DNA of 64,000 nt, taken from NCBI RefSeq assembly GCF_963678635.1, contig NC_087062.1, positions 58,420,129 through 58,484,128 of the forward strand, given 5' to 3'. The DNA comes from Symsagittifera roscoffensis. Taxonomy: Eukaryota; Xenacoelomorpha; Acoela; Convolutidae. Shown here one piece after another: positions 47,942 to 58,174 of this stretch. Position 1 is the stretch's first letter, and every line of letters begins with the position of its first letter. A program made the position numbers and the translations under genes. A model generated the notes under the pieces. That model was not told the DNA's origin. It searched no databases and saw only the letters and a program-made list of their open reading frames with translations.

Positions 47942-48664
47942 GCTCCATCACCTAAAACATAACAGCAATCATGAACCCACTAATATCATCAAAACACTAA
48001 ATCTTTCCTTTACACACATTTAAAATTTTATTAAAACTTAAATTCACTTAATTTTAAAACCAGATCATCAAGGCTTATCCTTGGATCTTAAATCATTTTC
48101 TACTTAATTAAATTTCAAATTTGATCATCAAGGCTTATCCTTGGATCAAACAGAACAACTTTGTTCTCCCCCACCCACTTAATTAGTGTCTAACGACCTC
48201 AAACGTCGATTCACTACCCAACCCTTTCTAAAGACCTAAGACTAATAGAAATTTTTAAACAAAACTAATCATTCAAATTAGGATAAATAGTGAAGAACTT
48301 CGGTTATTCATCCTTCACTTGACCCCCCCTCTTACCAGACCCAGGATAAATCTTAGACTTAGTAAGTTTAAAATAGTATCTAACGAACTACTCGCGTTCT
48401 AATTATACCTGAACCTTGTGGATCGATTTACTATTCTCCAACCCTTGAACACAATCACTACCCCTAAGTAAGATTAAGTAAGTTAACACCTTAACTTATA
48501 CTAGCCACGAGAAAGTAAAAAATCATTCTTCGGAATCGATATACTTTTCTCTCCAACCCTGAACAAATAGACCCAGGTTAAGCTAACCAAAAAATCGTAA
48601 GAACTAACAGTTTAAGAAAATAGAAACCATTTAACAACCTTTTGCATCCGTCATCCTAAACCTT
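47942..48664 (+). other. Structured untranslated leader
   Basis: The 723 bp between LTR and first internal ORF contain two identical 25-nt hairpin motifs (48063-48087 and 48123-48147) and about four degenerate copies of a ~110-bp unit. The unit is marked by TCGAT followed by CTCCAACCCT and AGACCCAGG (TCGAT at 48206, 48423 and 48536, with a fourth, weaker unit near 48310). All of it is conserved in the left copy. No long ORF is present. Packaging or translation-control roles are inference. Confidence 0.7.
48063..48147 (+). repeat. Pair of identical 25-nt stem-loop motifs 60 bp apart
   Basis: Each motif has CAAGG and CCTTG stems around a CTTAT loop, flanked by GATC on both sides with a 2-nt bulge. 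Both copies are also present in the left element (6787-6811 and 6727-6751) with the same 60-bp spacing. Confidence 0.75.
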
Positions 48665-49132
48665 ATGTCATTTAAAAACCTAGGAAATAAACAAACAATC
48701 GTTTTACACAATTGTGAAATTGAAAACAAAAAATACGACCTTGTAATCACACCTCATACACAAACAGTTGGATACATTCGAACAAAACGACAAACACTAA
48801 AAAGAAAAATAATAACGAAACAAAGACAAATAACACGAAAAAGATTTTCAAAAAATCGAAACGCATTTTCAGAATCAGAAACCAACAGTTTAGACGAACT
48901 TTACAAACTAAAAGAATCAATAGATAAAAATTGCCCACTTCACGATCAATTATATTTTTCTGACTCAGAAACAACTTCAAATTCATCAAAAAGAGGAAAA
49001 AGAAGAATAAAAAAGCAGTATAAACACAAACCAGTACATTTATACAATTGGAATCAACCAATTCGACACATTAATAATTACATATTAACAGTCATAAAAC
49101 GAAAAAATGAGCTCAACGCACACCCCAGGTGA
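48665..49132 (+). CDS. Small upstream protein, 155 residues, overlapping Gag-Pol
   Basis: The first AUG after the leader opens a 155-residue basic protein. The N-terminal part looks strand-rich (TIVLHNCEI, YDLVITPH) and is followed by a Lys/Arg-rich stretch, an acidic serine-rich patch (FSDSETTSNS) and a second basic patch (KRGKRRIKKQ), a possible nuclear-localisation or RNA-binding signal. The frame runs 26 nt into Gag-Pol in another frame. The left copy preserves the protein apart from one nonsense codon. I recognise no family; a regulatory or nucleic-acid-binding role is a guess. How ribosomes reach both this AUG and that of Gag-Pol is unclear. Confidence 0.68.
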   Translation: MSFKNLGNKQTIVLHNCEIENKKYDLVITPHTQTVGYIRTKRQTLKRKIITKQRQITRKRFSKNRNAFSESETNSLDELYKLKESIDKNCPLHDQLYFSDSETTSNSSKRGKRRIKKQYKHKPVHLYNWNQPIRHINNYILTVIKRKNELNAHPR

Positions 49133-52100
49133 AGAAAGTCCAGATGATGATGAAATCTTTCCTTTTATAGTAGATGCAACCACTGATAGAGGACAGCATA
49201 TATTTTGCAAAAATTTACTATTAAATTTATTTGAACCCGGAATCAGTCCATGTAAAACAGAGTTCCCAGATGTAAAAATCAAAAGACAAATCATAGACCA
49301 CTACTTAAAAGATATATGCAACATAACACAACAATATGGAATCTACTCCATAGAATTCACCTCACCAAACCATAATAATAGAAAATATACAATTCAAACA
49401 GACGATCTTGATTTAGAATTTTCAAAAGTTTTTTCAGAATATATAAAAAGCATCCAATATCATAACTCACAAAGAGCAAACTCCATATTCACCAATGAAG
49501 TTTTCGCAATAATATATAGTTATATTTCGATATTAGAAAACGAAATCCCAATAACAAATGTCTCACCGACAGAAACATCTAAACATTTAAGAGTACGACA
49601 TGAAATCACACTACTCTCTAGTTATTTAAACATCATTAAAGAAAATTTCACGAAAGACGACGTTTCACAACATACAAAACACGATCTACAAAAAATTTTG
49701 GCATGGTTCATAATAGATTATTTCACACACAATATTGATTTAATTGCACAAGCAAGAAAAAATTTTAGACCCCAAAACTCGAACGATGATACCGCTATCA
49801 CAGAACAATCAGATTATGTTTGGGACCCCGAATGGTCTCATCCCGCATTTATAAGCTTCCCACAATCAATCTCAAGTCAAGCAATAAGTACGATATCTTA
49901 CACAAGAGATTATGTAAAAGTAATACCATTAACCATTGATGCAACACCATTAAACTATAATACATTTTTGCCCGATACACAAAATAATAGTTTAAACTCT
50001 ACAGTTATACACAATGAAAACCTCAATGGAACTAGGAATCTTACTCAACAAGATATCCAGACACCATCACACTTCATAAATGAAGAAATTGTGCACACAA
50101 CAACTACACAACAAAGTATTTCACCAATACGCCCAAATTTAACAACACCAAGAAATACAAATCCTTCACAAACACGGGTAACCTTACAATCAACCGTTAA
50201 ACCTTCGGTTGCCCCTAAATATTCACATATGGATTACCAAACATACAGACCCATGACAATACCATCAAAAACACACAAAACATTCACTAGAAACAACTTT
50301 ACAGACCATAATTATAATTATACACATCCATCAAAAACATATAATCAACCACAAAGAAATTTTAACCAATATACAAGATCTCGAAATTGGGATAACCCAA
50401 TGACCCAATCTAATTCAATAAATTTCCAAACAAATCCTCCACAGGATCACAGTGAAAATTACCCATTTTTTCAACAAAATAAAAATAAAAAACAGACATC
50501 TTATCAAATGGATTATTTATCCTCAGATGATGATTTCTTACAACCAGATATATTTGCACCAAATACTCAAGAATATCGTAGACAAGGAATACAGAGAACA
50601 CGTACAAATCATAGAAATTTTTCTCCACAACCAATAGATGCACAACATCAACAACCAATTCAACAACAAAATCTAATTAATACACAATCTTTTCAACCAA
50701 TTCAACAACAAAATCCAATGACTGCACACTCGTATCAAGCATCACAAATGCAAAATGAAATACCACTCCCATATTATCTCCAACAACATGAAATAACAAG
50801 AAACCAACTTTCAAATTTTTCTCAAATGCCAAATGCAGCAGAATCATTACAAATGACAATGAATCCATACCTTATGGGTGGATCATCAATAACATCAAAC
50901 AAACCTTTAATGGTTTTCACAGGAACAGACCCTGAATACTCTGTAGAAGATTATTTAAATGCAGTAACAGCAAACCTGATTTTAAATATTGGACCTGAAC
51001 CAATTAATACGCCACTACATCAAAATTGGATACATCGACGCACAGCGTTAATACAAACAACCTTAGATGGCGCAGCCCAAAAATGGTTTTCAGTACTACC
51101 TCTAGAAATAAAATCAAACTGGAAAAGGTTTACACAGGAATTTTCAAAAATGTTTGACTCCGAAAGAAACAAACAACAACAAAGAGTTTTATGTAATGAA
51201 ATTCGCAGATTACCAAACGAAACCATCAAGCAAATAGCAGTACGAATCGAAACACTAGTTCGAAAAGCATATTCATTAAATACACATGACTATAAAAACA
51301 CAAAGATGACAGAAATCTTAATGATGACCTTAACACCACAATTAAGGAAAATAGCAATAAAAAAGAGAGCATCCCATCCTTCTTCAATTCGAGAACCCGA
51401 TTTAGATTTTCGAAAACTAGTAGACAAATTAGAACAAGCAGAAATCACGATGAAACTAGAAGAAACGGAAAATCTGAAATTACAATACGTTAATAGAATT
51501 GAAACGACTCCCACTAATATTAATAATATACAGGAATCAGAGACAGACCTCGTTGAAAAAATCACTGAAATACTCAATATTTACGAAAAGAACCCGAACT
51601 TTAAAGGCAAACCATCTTTCAAAAAATGGTGTAATTATTGCCGACGATACGGACATAGTATTTCCGAATGTAGACAAAAACAGCAAGACAATCAAAATAA
51701 ACCTCAAAAATATAAAGAACCAAATAAATCATTCTATCAATACATGAAAAAAGATCAAAATCTACCGAACAAAACAGTCCACAGCAATAACAGTTCAGGA
51801 AAACCACTCCCGAACAATACAAACTATACAAGAAATCAATCACCATATAACTCAAGTTATAGAGGAAGATCACCAGAACGAAGAAACACGAATAATTCAT
51901 CAAAAAATCACTACAATAGACCAAATAGTCGAAATAACTACTCCAGATCAAATTCAAATACACAACGATTTGTTTCTAGATCTAATTCCCAATCAAGAAA
52001 TAACTACTATCCAAACAACCAATCACGAAATTCATCATACAATAGGAATAGAAACTACTCCTATAATCGAAATAGAAGTTATTCAAACAACCGAAACCAG

Positions 52101-55100
52101 AATTACCCGAACAATCGATCAAGGAATAACTCATATAATAGATCGAACTATAACAGACCAAACAATAATTACCAAAACAGATCACGAAATAATTCACAAA
52201 ATCGACACTCAAGTTATAATAATCGTTATAGAAATTATTCCCAATCACCACACCGGAATAATAATAACTATAATAATTCTAATAATCGCCACAGAAGTAG
52301 TACACCTAAACATCAAAGACAAATCAATCAAGTACAGTCTAATCCAGAAACAACATCAGACCCTCCAGGTATTGATGACACAGTAACTGATATGTTACAA
52401 CTCAATCAAATAAACTGTACATCATCAGATTCAGAAAGTGATACTGAAAATACTCTTTCTATCAATATGATAAAAGTCGAAAATGACTATGAATCTGTCA
52501 TATATGAACAACCCTTTCCATCACACATATATGAAAATCAATCAGAATTTCTTCAAAATTATTACACTACACCCATAAATTCCACACCAACGACGCAAGA
52601 AACAAACGAGATTAACACTACAGATCAAACCAATAAAAATACCAAAACAAAATGCTTGAATACAAACCACATTTATCAAAATATACAAAAAGAACAACCC
52701 AAAGAAAAAATTTGGACAATACCATTTCTCTTAGAAAGCCCAAGAAACAAAGAATTTCAACCACCAGACCTTGAAATAGATTTTTTAATTGATTCAGGAG
52801 CAGAATCAAACATAATAAACATCCCCACATGGAATGAAATAAAAACTTTACACCCAAAGCTAACACCTCTTGAAACCTCCAGTAAGTTAGCAACAGCACA
52901 AGGATCAACATTGATAAACTACGGAAAAATCCAATTATTTCTCCTCCCCACCAGAACAATGGAACAAAGCAAAATTTTAAATAAGCCATTTAAACAAATA
53001 TTCCATATCACTGATATTAAATATAATATCATTGGAATACCATTTATTTCGAAGTATATACCAACAATTAACATACTAAATAGTAAAATATTAATCAAAG
53101 ATAAATATACAAAAACAAAAGAAACATCCTTAACATTTTTTCAAAGATTAAATAAACAACCACCAATCTTTTCAAAATTCTACCCGATATTTAACCAACA
53201 AAGAAAACACTTGAAACCACTATCAGGAAATATCTATAATTTTTCCATCAAACAAGTTCACCAATATGATAAAGAGCAAAACAAACAAAAATTTTATATG
53301 TCAGAATTTGAATTCAAACCTATTCACAAATTTTTCAAAATCACAATCTCATCCATAAAATATTTGAAAAATTCGAATTCAGATATCATTTCCTTACATG
53401 TCTATAACAACACACCTTACCAAGTAACATTACCTTTAGGACTTTTAGGATATTGTGAAACCAACGCTACAATATCACCAATACACGAAAAAGCCTATCG
53501 CGTAAATAATATACTCCAATTACTAGATATTTGCCAATCTACAATTCTTAATGAAGAATTATCTATAAATAATATAATAAGTAACGAAAACAGAAATACG
53601 GATTATTTCACAAAAACTCCATATTTCAAACCTACATTCAACATAAGTAACTACACAGAGGACCAACAGAAATTTTTAACAATGTTTAATTTCCAACATT
53701 CACAAATAACACAAGACGAATTCGAAAAGTTAGCCAAACAGCTAATTGAATATTCATCAGTCTATGCAACATCAAAATTCGATGTTGGAAAAATCAGTTC
53801 ATCACTACATCTCCCGTTAAAACCAGACGCAGTTTTCAAAAAACAGAGAGCAAGTAAAGTACCAATTCACTTACATGATAAAGTGAACAGATTACTCGAT
53901 ATTTTAGAACAATACAACATTATATCACCAGTTAATAAAGAAGAACAACCAAAAGGCAACACATTTATCAACCCCGTTATCATTCTAGCTAAAGGAGAAT
54001 CATTAAAAATCGTTCTCGACGCTAGATACCTCAATTCACTCATAGATGAATCAAAATGTAATTGGCCCATTGAACCAATACAAGTTATTTTAACAAAAAT
54101 AAACGGCAAATACTTTACAACCGCCGATATGAATAGTGCATACAATCAAATGCCACTAGATGAACAATCACGACGTTTAACACAATTTGTTATCGGAAAC
54201 CAACAATATGAATTCAACCGCTTATTCTATGGAATATCCATAGGACCAGCAGCATTTTCAGCTTTTATGAGCAAAATTTTTAGACCACTGATACTCAAGA
54301 AAAACGCAATCACCTATTTAGACGATGTTTTTATGCAATCACAAACAAAAGACGAGATGTTCAATGTTTTAGAAAAATATCACCAAATACTTCAGAACGA
54401 AAATCTGAAGGCCGCCCCCGATAAATCACACTTCTTTTTGACAAGAGTTAAATTCTTAGGACATAATATAGAAAAAAAAACAATCACTCCATTGAAATCA
54501 CGCATTGACGCTATTCAAAAACTTCAACCACCAACAAATAAAAAGAAAATCCAAGAATTTCTTGGAATGTTAAACTTTTTAAGTAAATATGTTTATAAAA
54601 TGCAATTATATCTACGACCATTTTATAACATCCTTAGACAACAAAATAATTTTGAATGGAACACAGAACATCAAACACGATTTGAAGAAGTAAAGAAACT
54701 TTTAACTGAACAAATTTCAAACACAATTCCAGATTCAAATCAACCATTTTATGCAATGTGCGATGCTTCGAACTTTGGCATCGGTGCAGCACTATTACAA
54801 TCACATAATGGTACAAATAAAATGAACCTCATATCAGCAAATTCTCGATTATTCACTCAAGCAGAGCTACGACTCTCAACTCTAATGAGAGAATGTACAG
54901 CCATAATATATACACTGACAGAATATGAATTTCTGATACTTGGATCAAAACATCCAACAGTTCTATTCACAGACCATAAACCAATCATCTTTCTCTTTAC
55001 ACAAAAATCTAACCCAAACCACCGAGTTTACAGATTTCAACTAATTCTAATGAAATTTCCAAACTTACATATAGTTTGGACTGCAGGAAAAAATCTTGCA

Positions 55101-57329
55101 TTACCAGACACCTTAAGTCGAAATACACCACCTGAATTACTTACACGAAAAACAACAGTTGAAATACCCAAAAACATAAAATTCTACCTTGCAGAAAACG
55201 AAACATCACCCCGATTGGAATGCAAATATGCAGTAAAAACTGATATTGAACAATCACAAATAAATAGTTTACAACATTTCCCACTTTATTTAGATTGTCA
55301 AAATAATCATTATGAAGTTGATTTACTTGGAACATCAACTTTCAAACCAATCCCATATTCTCAATGGATAAAAAATAACACCCAACAAAAACGAACAAAA
55401 CAACACCCGCCTAAAAAAGACCATTTTCCACTAATTGAAAAAGAAGATTTAACTGATAAAATAAATTTATCAGGACCACAAACAAATGATTCAAAATACA
55501 CAATAAATCAAGTTTTTGACCTCCATGACCCACTTGATACAATACCTTTATCTAAATTAGAAATCGAAAACATTTTTCTCCCCCCAACAGAAACAATTAC
55601 AATTTCAACACTGAAACAATATCAAAACCTTGACCCAGTAATTCGACAACTGAAATCATGGCACAAATATAAAACTAAACCTATCAAAGCAGATTCAACC
55701 ATTCTAGGAAACAAAACACTCCTCCGATACTTTCGCAAATTTAACAACACAACCATTAACGAAAATACAGACCTTTTAGAGTATAACCTGAATGAATCTA
55801 CAGTTCCATGTCTCCCTTTAAGTATGATTCTTATAGCTTTTAATATTTCACATACACAAAATATTAAAGGACACTCTGGATCAGAAAAAACATATTCAAA
55901 TTTTATACAAAACTTTTATTTCCCAAATGCACCAATTTGGATAAAAGTACTATGCAATGACTGTATAGTATGTCAACTAAATAAACCTTACCCAAATCAA
56001 AAACAAATAGCACAAAAACAAGATTTTAAAGGACAAAGTTTGTACTTTAATCATCGTATCTCATTTGATACTAAAGGACCAATTTCACCCTCATCAGAAG
56101 GAAACTCCTACATTATGGTAATTGTTGACGCATTTACACATTATGTAGCACTTAACCCAGTACCACATTGTAACGCTTATTACGCTTACACAACACTCTA
56201 TGAACACTGGATAGCAAAATTCGGACTACCAGAAATTTTAGTTACAGACAACGGTACAGAATTCATAAATAATGAAATTATCACACTATGTCATTTATAT
56301 AACATTAAACACAAACCACGTACATCTCATGCACCTTGGACAAACGGCTTAGTCGAAGGTATGAACCGTTCATTACAAGAATATCTTAGATGTATCATCA
56401 ACGGAAATGATACAAAATATACCGAATGGTCAGCAGATGTAAAATTATTTCCCTTAGCGTATAATTCACAAATTACGACAACTTTAGGAATGTCACCATA
56501 CGAAATGGTTTTTAACCAAAAGCCACGCAAACCAATAATGTTTACAGCAAATTCTCATAAAAACGCACAAGGTTATTGTCAACCAAATAAAGACTCAATT
56601 TGTTATAACCTACCTTTACATACACACGATGAAGATCATTTTCATCACCCACAAATTCTTAAACTAGCCTCCGGTACACACACCGAATGGATTCTAAATA
56701 GAGATAAAAAACACAATGAAATTTATCAAAAAATAACAAAAAAGTTATTACAAAGACAAAACATTAATGAACAAATCAATTCACGTTTTACACCAGCCTC
56801 CGAATTAAAAATTGGAACATTTGTTTTAATACCTAATTTTAATACTCAAAAAGGAATTTCTAAAAAATTACAACCCCTTCGAAAAGGACCATACCAAATA
56901 ATTGCAAAACCCACTGATGTCACATATAAAATTACCGACTCAAACAAAAAAGAAATCGTTCAACATCGAAACAACCTATTACCTTATTACCCAAAAGAAT
57001 ACGCACTCCGCGAATTAACTCAATTATATTCTTTCACAGGATTAAAAATCATTCAAAATGAACCACATCTGAAAAACACAGAACAAAATGATAACCCCAC
57101 CGAAAATCAAAACACAAAACCAACCACCACCAAAAACAATACACAAAACCATAAAGAATCCCCAAAACAAAGAAAAAATAGAAAAATGACCGAACAAATA
57201 ATACCCCAAGAACAAATCGACAAATCAGAAAATAGAAAAACAACAAGACTCCGAAATCAACCACGTAAAAACTATAAAATATTCATCCCCCAATCTAAAA
57301 TTTTAAAGAAAGTGGAATTTCAAAAGTAA
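49107..57329 (+). CDS. Gag-Pol polyprotein, single ORF, 2740 residues
   Basis: Residues 1 to about 250 form a conserved N-terminal domain of unknown family, followed by a Gln/Asn/Pro-rich region. Capsid covers about 598-760 (TGTDPEYSVEDYLNAV, LDGAAQKWFSVLP), then a charged helical stretch. The zinc knuckle CX2CX4HX4C is at 842-855, followed by an Asn/Arg/Ser/Tyr repeat tract to about 1075. Protease has DSG at 1229-1231. RT has YLDD at 1737-1740, and RNase H starts near 1886 (CDASNFGIG). Integrase has HHCC at about 2249-2290 and D2321, D2381 and E2417 (35 residues between the last two). GPY is at 2594-2596. No frameshift or stop separates gag from pol, unlike most family members. The start is supported by the left copy. 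All catalytic residues are present. Confidence 0.96.
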   Translation: MSSTHTPGEESPDDDEIFPFIVDATTDRGQHIFCKNLLLNLFEPGISPCKTEFPDVKIKRQIIDHYLKDICNITQQYGIYSIEFTSPNHNNRKYTIQTDDLDLEFSKVFSEYIKSIQYHNSQRANSIFTNEVFAIIYSYISILENEIPITNVSPTETSKHLRVRHEITLLSSYLNIIKENFTKDDVSQHTKHDLQKILAWFIIDYFTHNIDLIAQARKNFRPQNSNDDTAITEQSDYVWDPEWSHPAFISFPQSISSQAISTISYTRDYVKVIPLTIDATPLNYNTFLPDTQNNSLNSTVIHNENLNGTRNLTQQDIQTPSHFINEEIVHTTTTQQSISPIRPNLTTPRNTNPSQTRVTLQSTVKPSVAPKYSHMDYQTYRPMTIPSKTHKTFTRNNFTDHNYNYTHPSKTYNQPQRNFNQYTRSRNWDNPMTQSNSINFQTNPPQDHSENYPFFQQNKNKKQTSYQMDYLSSDDDFLQPDIFAPNTQEYRRQGIQRTRTNHRNFSPQPIDAQHQQPIQQQNLINTQSFQPIQQQNPMTAHSYQASQMQNEIPLPYYLQQHEITRNQLSNFSQMPNAAESLQMTMNPYLMGGSSITSNKPLMVFTGTDPEYSVEDYLNAVTANLILNIGPEPINTPLHQNWIHRRTALIQTTLDGAAQKWFSVLPLEIKSNWKRFTQEFSKMFDSERNKQQQRVLCNEIRRLPNETIKQIAVRIETLVRKAYSLNTHDYKNTKMTEILMMTLTPQLRKIAIKKRASHPSSIREPDLDFRKLVDKLEQAEITMKLEETENLKLQYVNRIETTPTNINNIQESETDLVEKITEILNIYEKNPNFKGKPSFKKWCNYCRRYGHSISECRQKQQDNQNKPQKYKEPNKSFYQYMKKDQNLPNKTVHSNNSSGKPLPNNTNYTRNQSPYNSSYRGRSPERRNTNNSSKNHYNRPNSRNNYSRSNSNTQRFVSRSNSQSRNNYYPNNQSRNSSYNRNRNYSYNRNRSYSNNRNQNYPNNRSRNNSYNRSNYNRPNNNYQNRSRNNSQNRHSSYNNRYRNYSQSPHRNNNNYNNSNNRHRSSTPKHQRQINQVQSNPETTSDPPGIDDTVTDMLQLNQINCTSSDSESDTENTLSINMIKVENDYESVIYEQPFPSHIYENQSEFLQNYYTTPINSTPTTQETNEINTTDQTNKNTKTKCLNTNHIYQNIQKEQPKEKIWTIPFLLESPRNKEFQPPDLEIDFLIDSGAESNIINIPTWNEIKTLHPKLTPLETSSKLATAQGSTLINYGKIQLFLLPTRTMEQSKILNKPFKQIFHITDIKYNIIGIPFISKYIPTINILNSKILIKDKYTKTKETSLTFFQRLNKQPPIFSKFYPIFNQQRKHLKPLSGNIYNFSIKQVHQYDKEQNKQKFYMSEFEFKPIHKFFKITISSIKYLKNSNSDIISLHVYNNTPYQVTLPLGLLGYCETNATISPIHEKAYRVNNILQLLDICQSTILNEELSINNIISNENRNTDYFTKTPYFKPTFNISNYTEDQQKFLTMFNFQHSQITQDEFEKLAKQLIEYSSVYATSKFDVGKISSSLHLPLKPDAVFKKQRASKVPIHLHDKVNRLLDILEQYNIISPVNKEEQPKGNTFINPVIILAKGESLKIVLDARYLNSLIDESKCNWPIEPIQVILTKINGKYFTTADMNSAYNQMPLDEQSRRLTQFVIGNQQYEFNRLFYGISIGPAAFSAFMSKIFRPLILKKNAITYLDDVFMQSQTKDEMFNVLEKYHQILQNENLKAAPDKSHFFLTRVKFLGHNIEKKTITPLKSRIDAIQKLQPPTNKKKIQEFLGMLNFLSKYVYKMQLYLRPFYNILRQQNNFEWNTEHQTRFEEVKKLLTEQISNTIPDSNQPFYAMCDASNFGIGAALLQSHNGTNKMNLISANSRLFTQAELRLSTLMRECTAIIYTLTEYEFLILGSKHPTVLFTDHKPIIFLFTQKSNPNHRVYRFQLILMKFPNLHIVWTAGKNLALPDTLSRNTPPELLTRKTTVEIPKNIKFYLAENETSPRLECKYAVKTDIEQSQINSLQHFPLYLDCQNNHYEVDLLGTSTFKPIPYSQWIKNNTQQKRTKQHPPKKDHFPLIEKEDLTDKINLSGPQTNDSKYTINQVFDLHDPLDTIPLSKLEIENIFLPPTETITISTLKQYQNLDPVIRQLKSWHKYKTKPIKADSTILGNKTLLRYFRKFNNTTINENTDLLEYNLNESTVPCLPLSMILIAFNISHTQNIKGHSGSEKTYSNFIQNFYFPNAPIWIKVLCNDCIVCQLNKPYPNQKQIAQKQDFKGQSLYFNHRISFDTKGPISPSSEGNSYIMVIVDAFTHYVALNPVPHCNAYYAYTTLYEHWIAKFGLPEILVTDNGTEFINNEIITLCHLYNIKHKPRTSHAPWTNGLVEGMNRSLQEYLRCIINGNDTKYTEWSADVKLFPLAYNSQITTTLGMSPYEMVFNQKPRKPIMFTANSHKNAQGYCQPNKDSICYNLPLHTHDEDHFHHPQILKLASGTHTEWILNRDKKHNEIYQKITKKLLQRQNINEQINSRFTPASELKIGTFVLIPNFNTQKGISKKLQPLRKGPYQIIAKPTDVTYKITDSNKKEIVQHRNNLLPYYPKEYALRELTQLYSFTGLKIIQNEPHLKNTEQNDNPTENQNTKPTTTKNNTQNHKESPKQRKNRKMTEQIIPQEQIDKSENRKTTRLRNQPRKNYKIFIPQSKILKKVEFQK

Positions 57330-57927
57330 TTTTAACATTATACTTCACTATCTTGAAACCTTCGAAACATTTTTCATTTACATTTTTCAAAATAACATGC
57401 TGACAAGTACGTAATAATTCTAGTTCAAAATAGACCAATAGGATTCATCCAATCCGTCACTTTCTCTAACTCAAACTAAGACCAATTAGACGAATCATAT
57501 AGAACTCCAGGCACATCTATAACTATAACTTTACGACCTCCAGGTCAAAAATAAGCAAACCACTCCAACTTGACAACTAAAATAAATATCACCATAATAC
57601 CGTACCCCTCCCTTATCTAATAACCCAAAGATCAACAATATTTCCCCAACTCAGACCACGAATACCCCCAAAGCAAATTTGTTAACTTAGCCTAAAGTAA
57701 CAAAATGAACATTTTAATTAGCCTAAAGTATAAAAATCTCACCATACCCCGGATCATTTGACAAACAAAAATAAAGAAAAAGACGACCTCCCAATCACCA
57801 TGAAAATTGCCCCCAACAATTTTTTACAAAACTCAACCCACTTGTCAAAAAACTAATAAATAATCCGACCACACTAGAAAATCGCCTCAAACAGCAAAAA
57901 ATATTCGACCAAGAGATCATTTCTTAA
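57330..57927 (+). other. Spacer after Gag-Pol
   Basis: About 600 bp with only very short frames. An AATAAA occurs near 57769, and GT-containing sites such as AAAGTAACA near 57700 are weak donors. The spacer may serve as an internal leader for the downstream genes. Confidence 0.5.
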
Positions 57928-58158
57928 ATGCTCTTCTCTCAATCAGTTACTCAAATACTCATAAATCTTAAACATTTTTTTACAATACTTGAAACCTTTA
58001 TAATATTTCTTTTTGATATACTTGAATCTTTTCTAATAATCCTAATCATTTTTTGTAACATTTTTTTAATTTTCTACACCATACTCGAACTATTCCTCCA
58101 ACTTTCCAAAACCCTTGATTACATCCACAGGTACGAGTCATATAACTTGTCTAAATGA
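57928..58158 (+). CDS. Small hydrophobic membrane ORF (76 codons), possible first exon
   Basis: The ORF is almost wholly Ile, Leu, Phe and Thr in its middle, predicting one long or two short membrane spans. Its TGA overlaps the next ATG as ATGA (58155-58158). A donor-like AG/GTACGAGT at 58131 and a TTTTCAG acceptor ending at 58174 would remove 44 nt and carry this frame into that of the following ORF. No family is recognised. Small hydrophobic proteins of this kind can be viroporin-like or signal-anchor peptides; that is inference. Confidence 0.5.
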   Translation: MLFSQSVTQILINLKHFFTILETFIIFLFDILESFLIILIIFCNIFLIFYTILELFLQLSKTLDYIHRYESYNLSK

Positions 58159-58174
58159 TACGAACAATTTTCAG
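58131..58174 (+). other. Candidate 44-nt intron
   Basis: The donor is CAG/GTACGAGT and the acceptor AATTTTCAG. The size is typical of nematode introns. Removal keeps an open frame between the two small membrane ORFs. It is unproven. Confidence 0.4.

Noticed and set aside
48063-48147. Reading TTGGATC after the leader hairpins as a TGG primer-binding site
   Set aside because: It lies more than 120 bp from the LTR end defined by the terminal inverted repeat, and it occurs twice.
49085-57264. Minus-strand frames over Gag-Pol
   Set aside because: Shadows of a coding strand that is poor in T and G. None is conserved in the left copy.
57760-57780. AATAAA after Gag-Pol as the end of a separate gag-pol transcript
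   Set aside because: A lone hexamer in A-rich DNA is expected by chance, and there is no other support for cleavage here.
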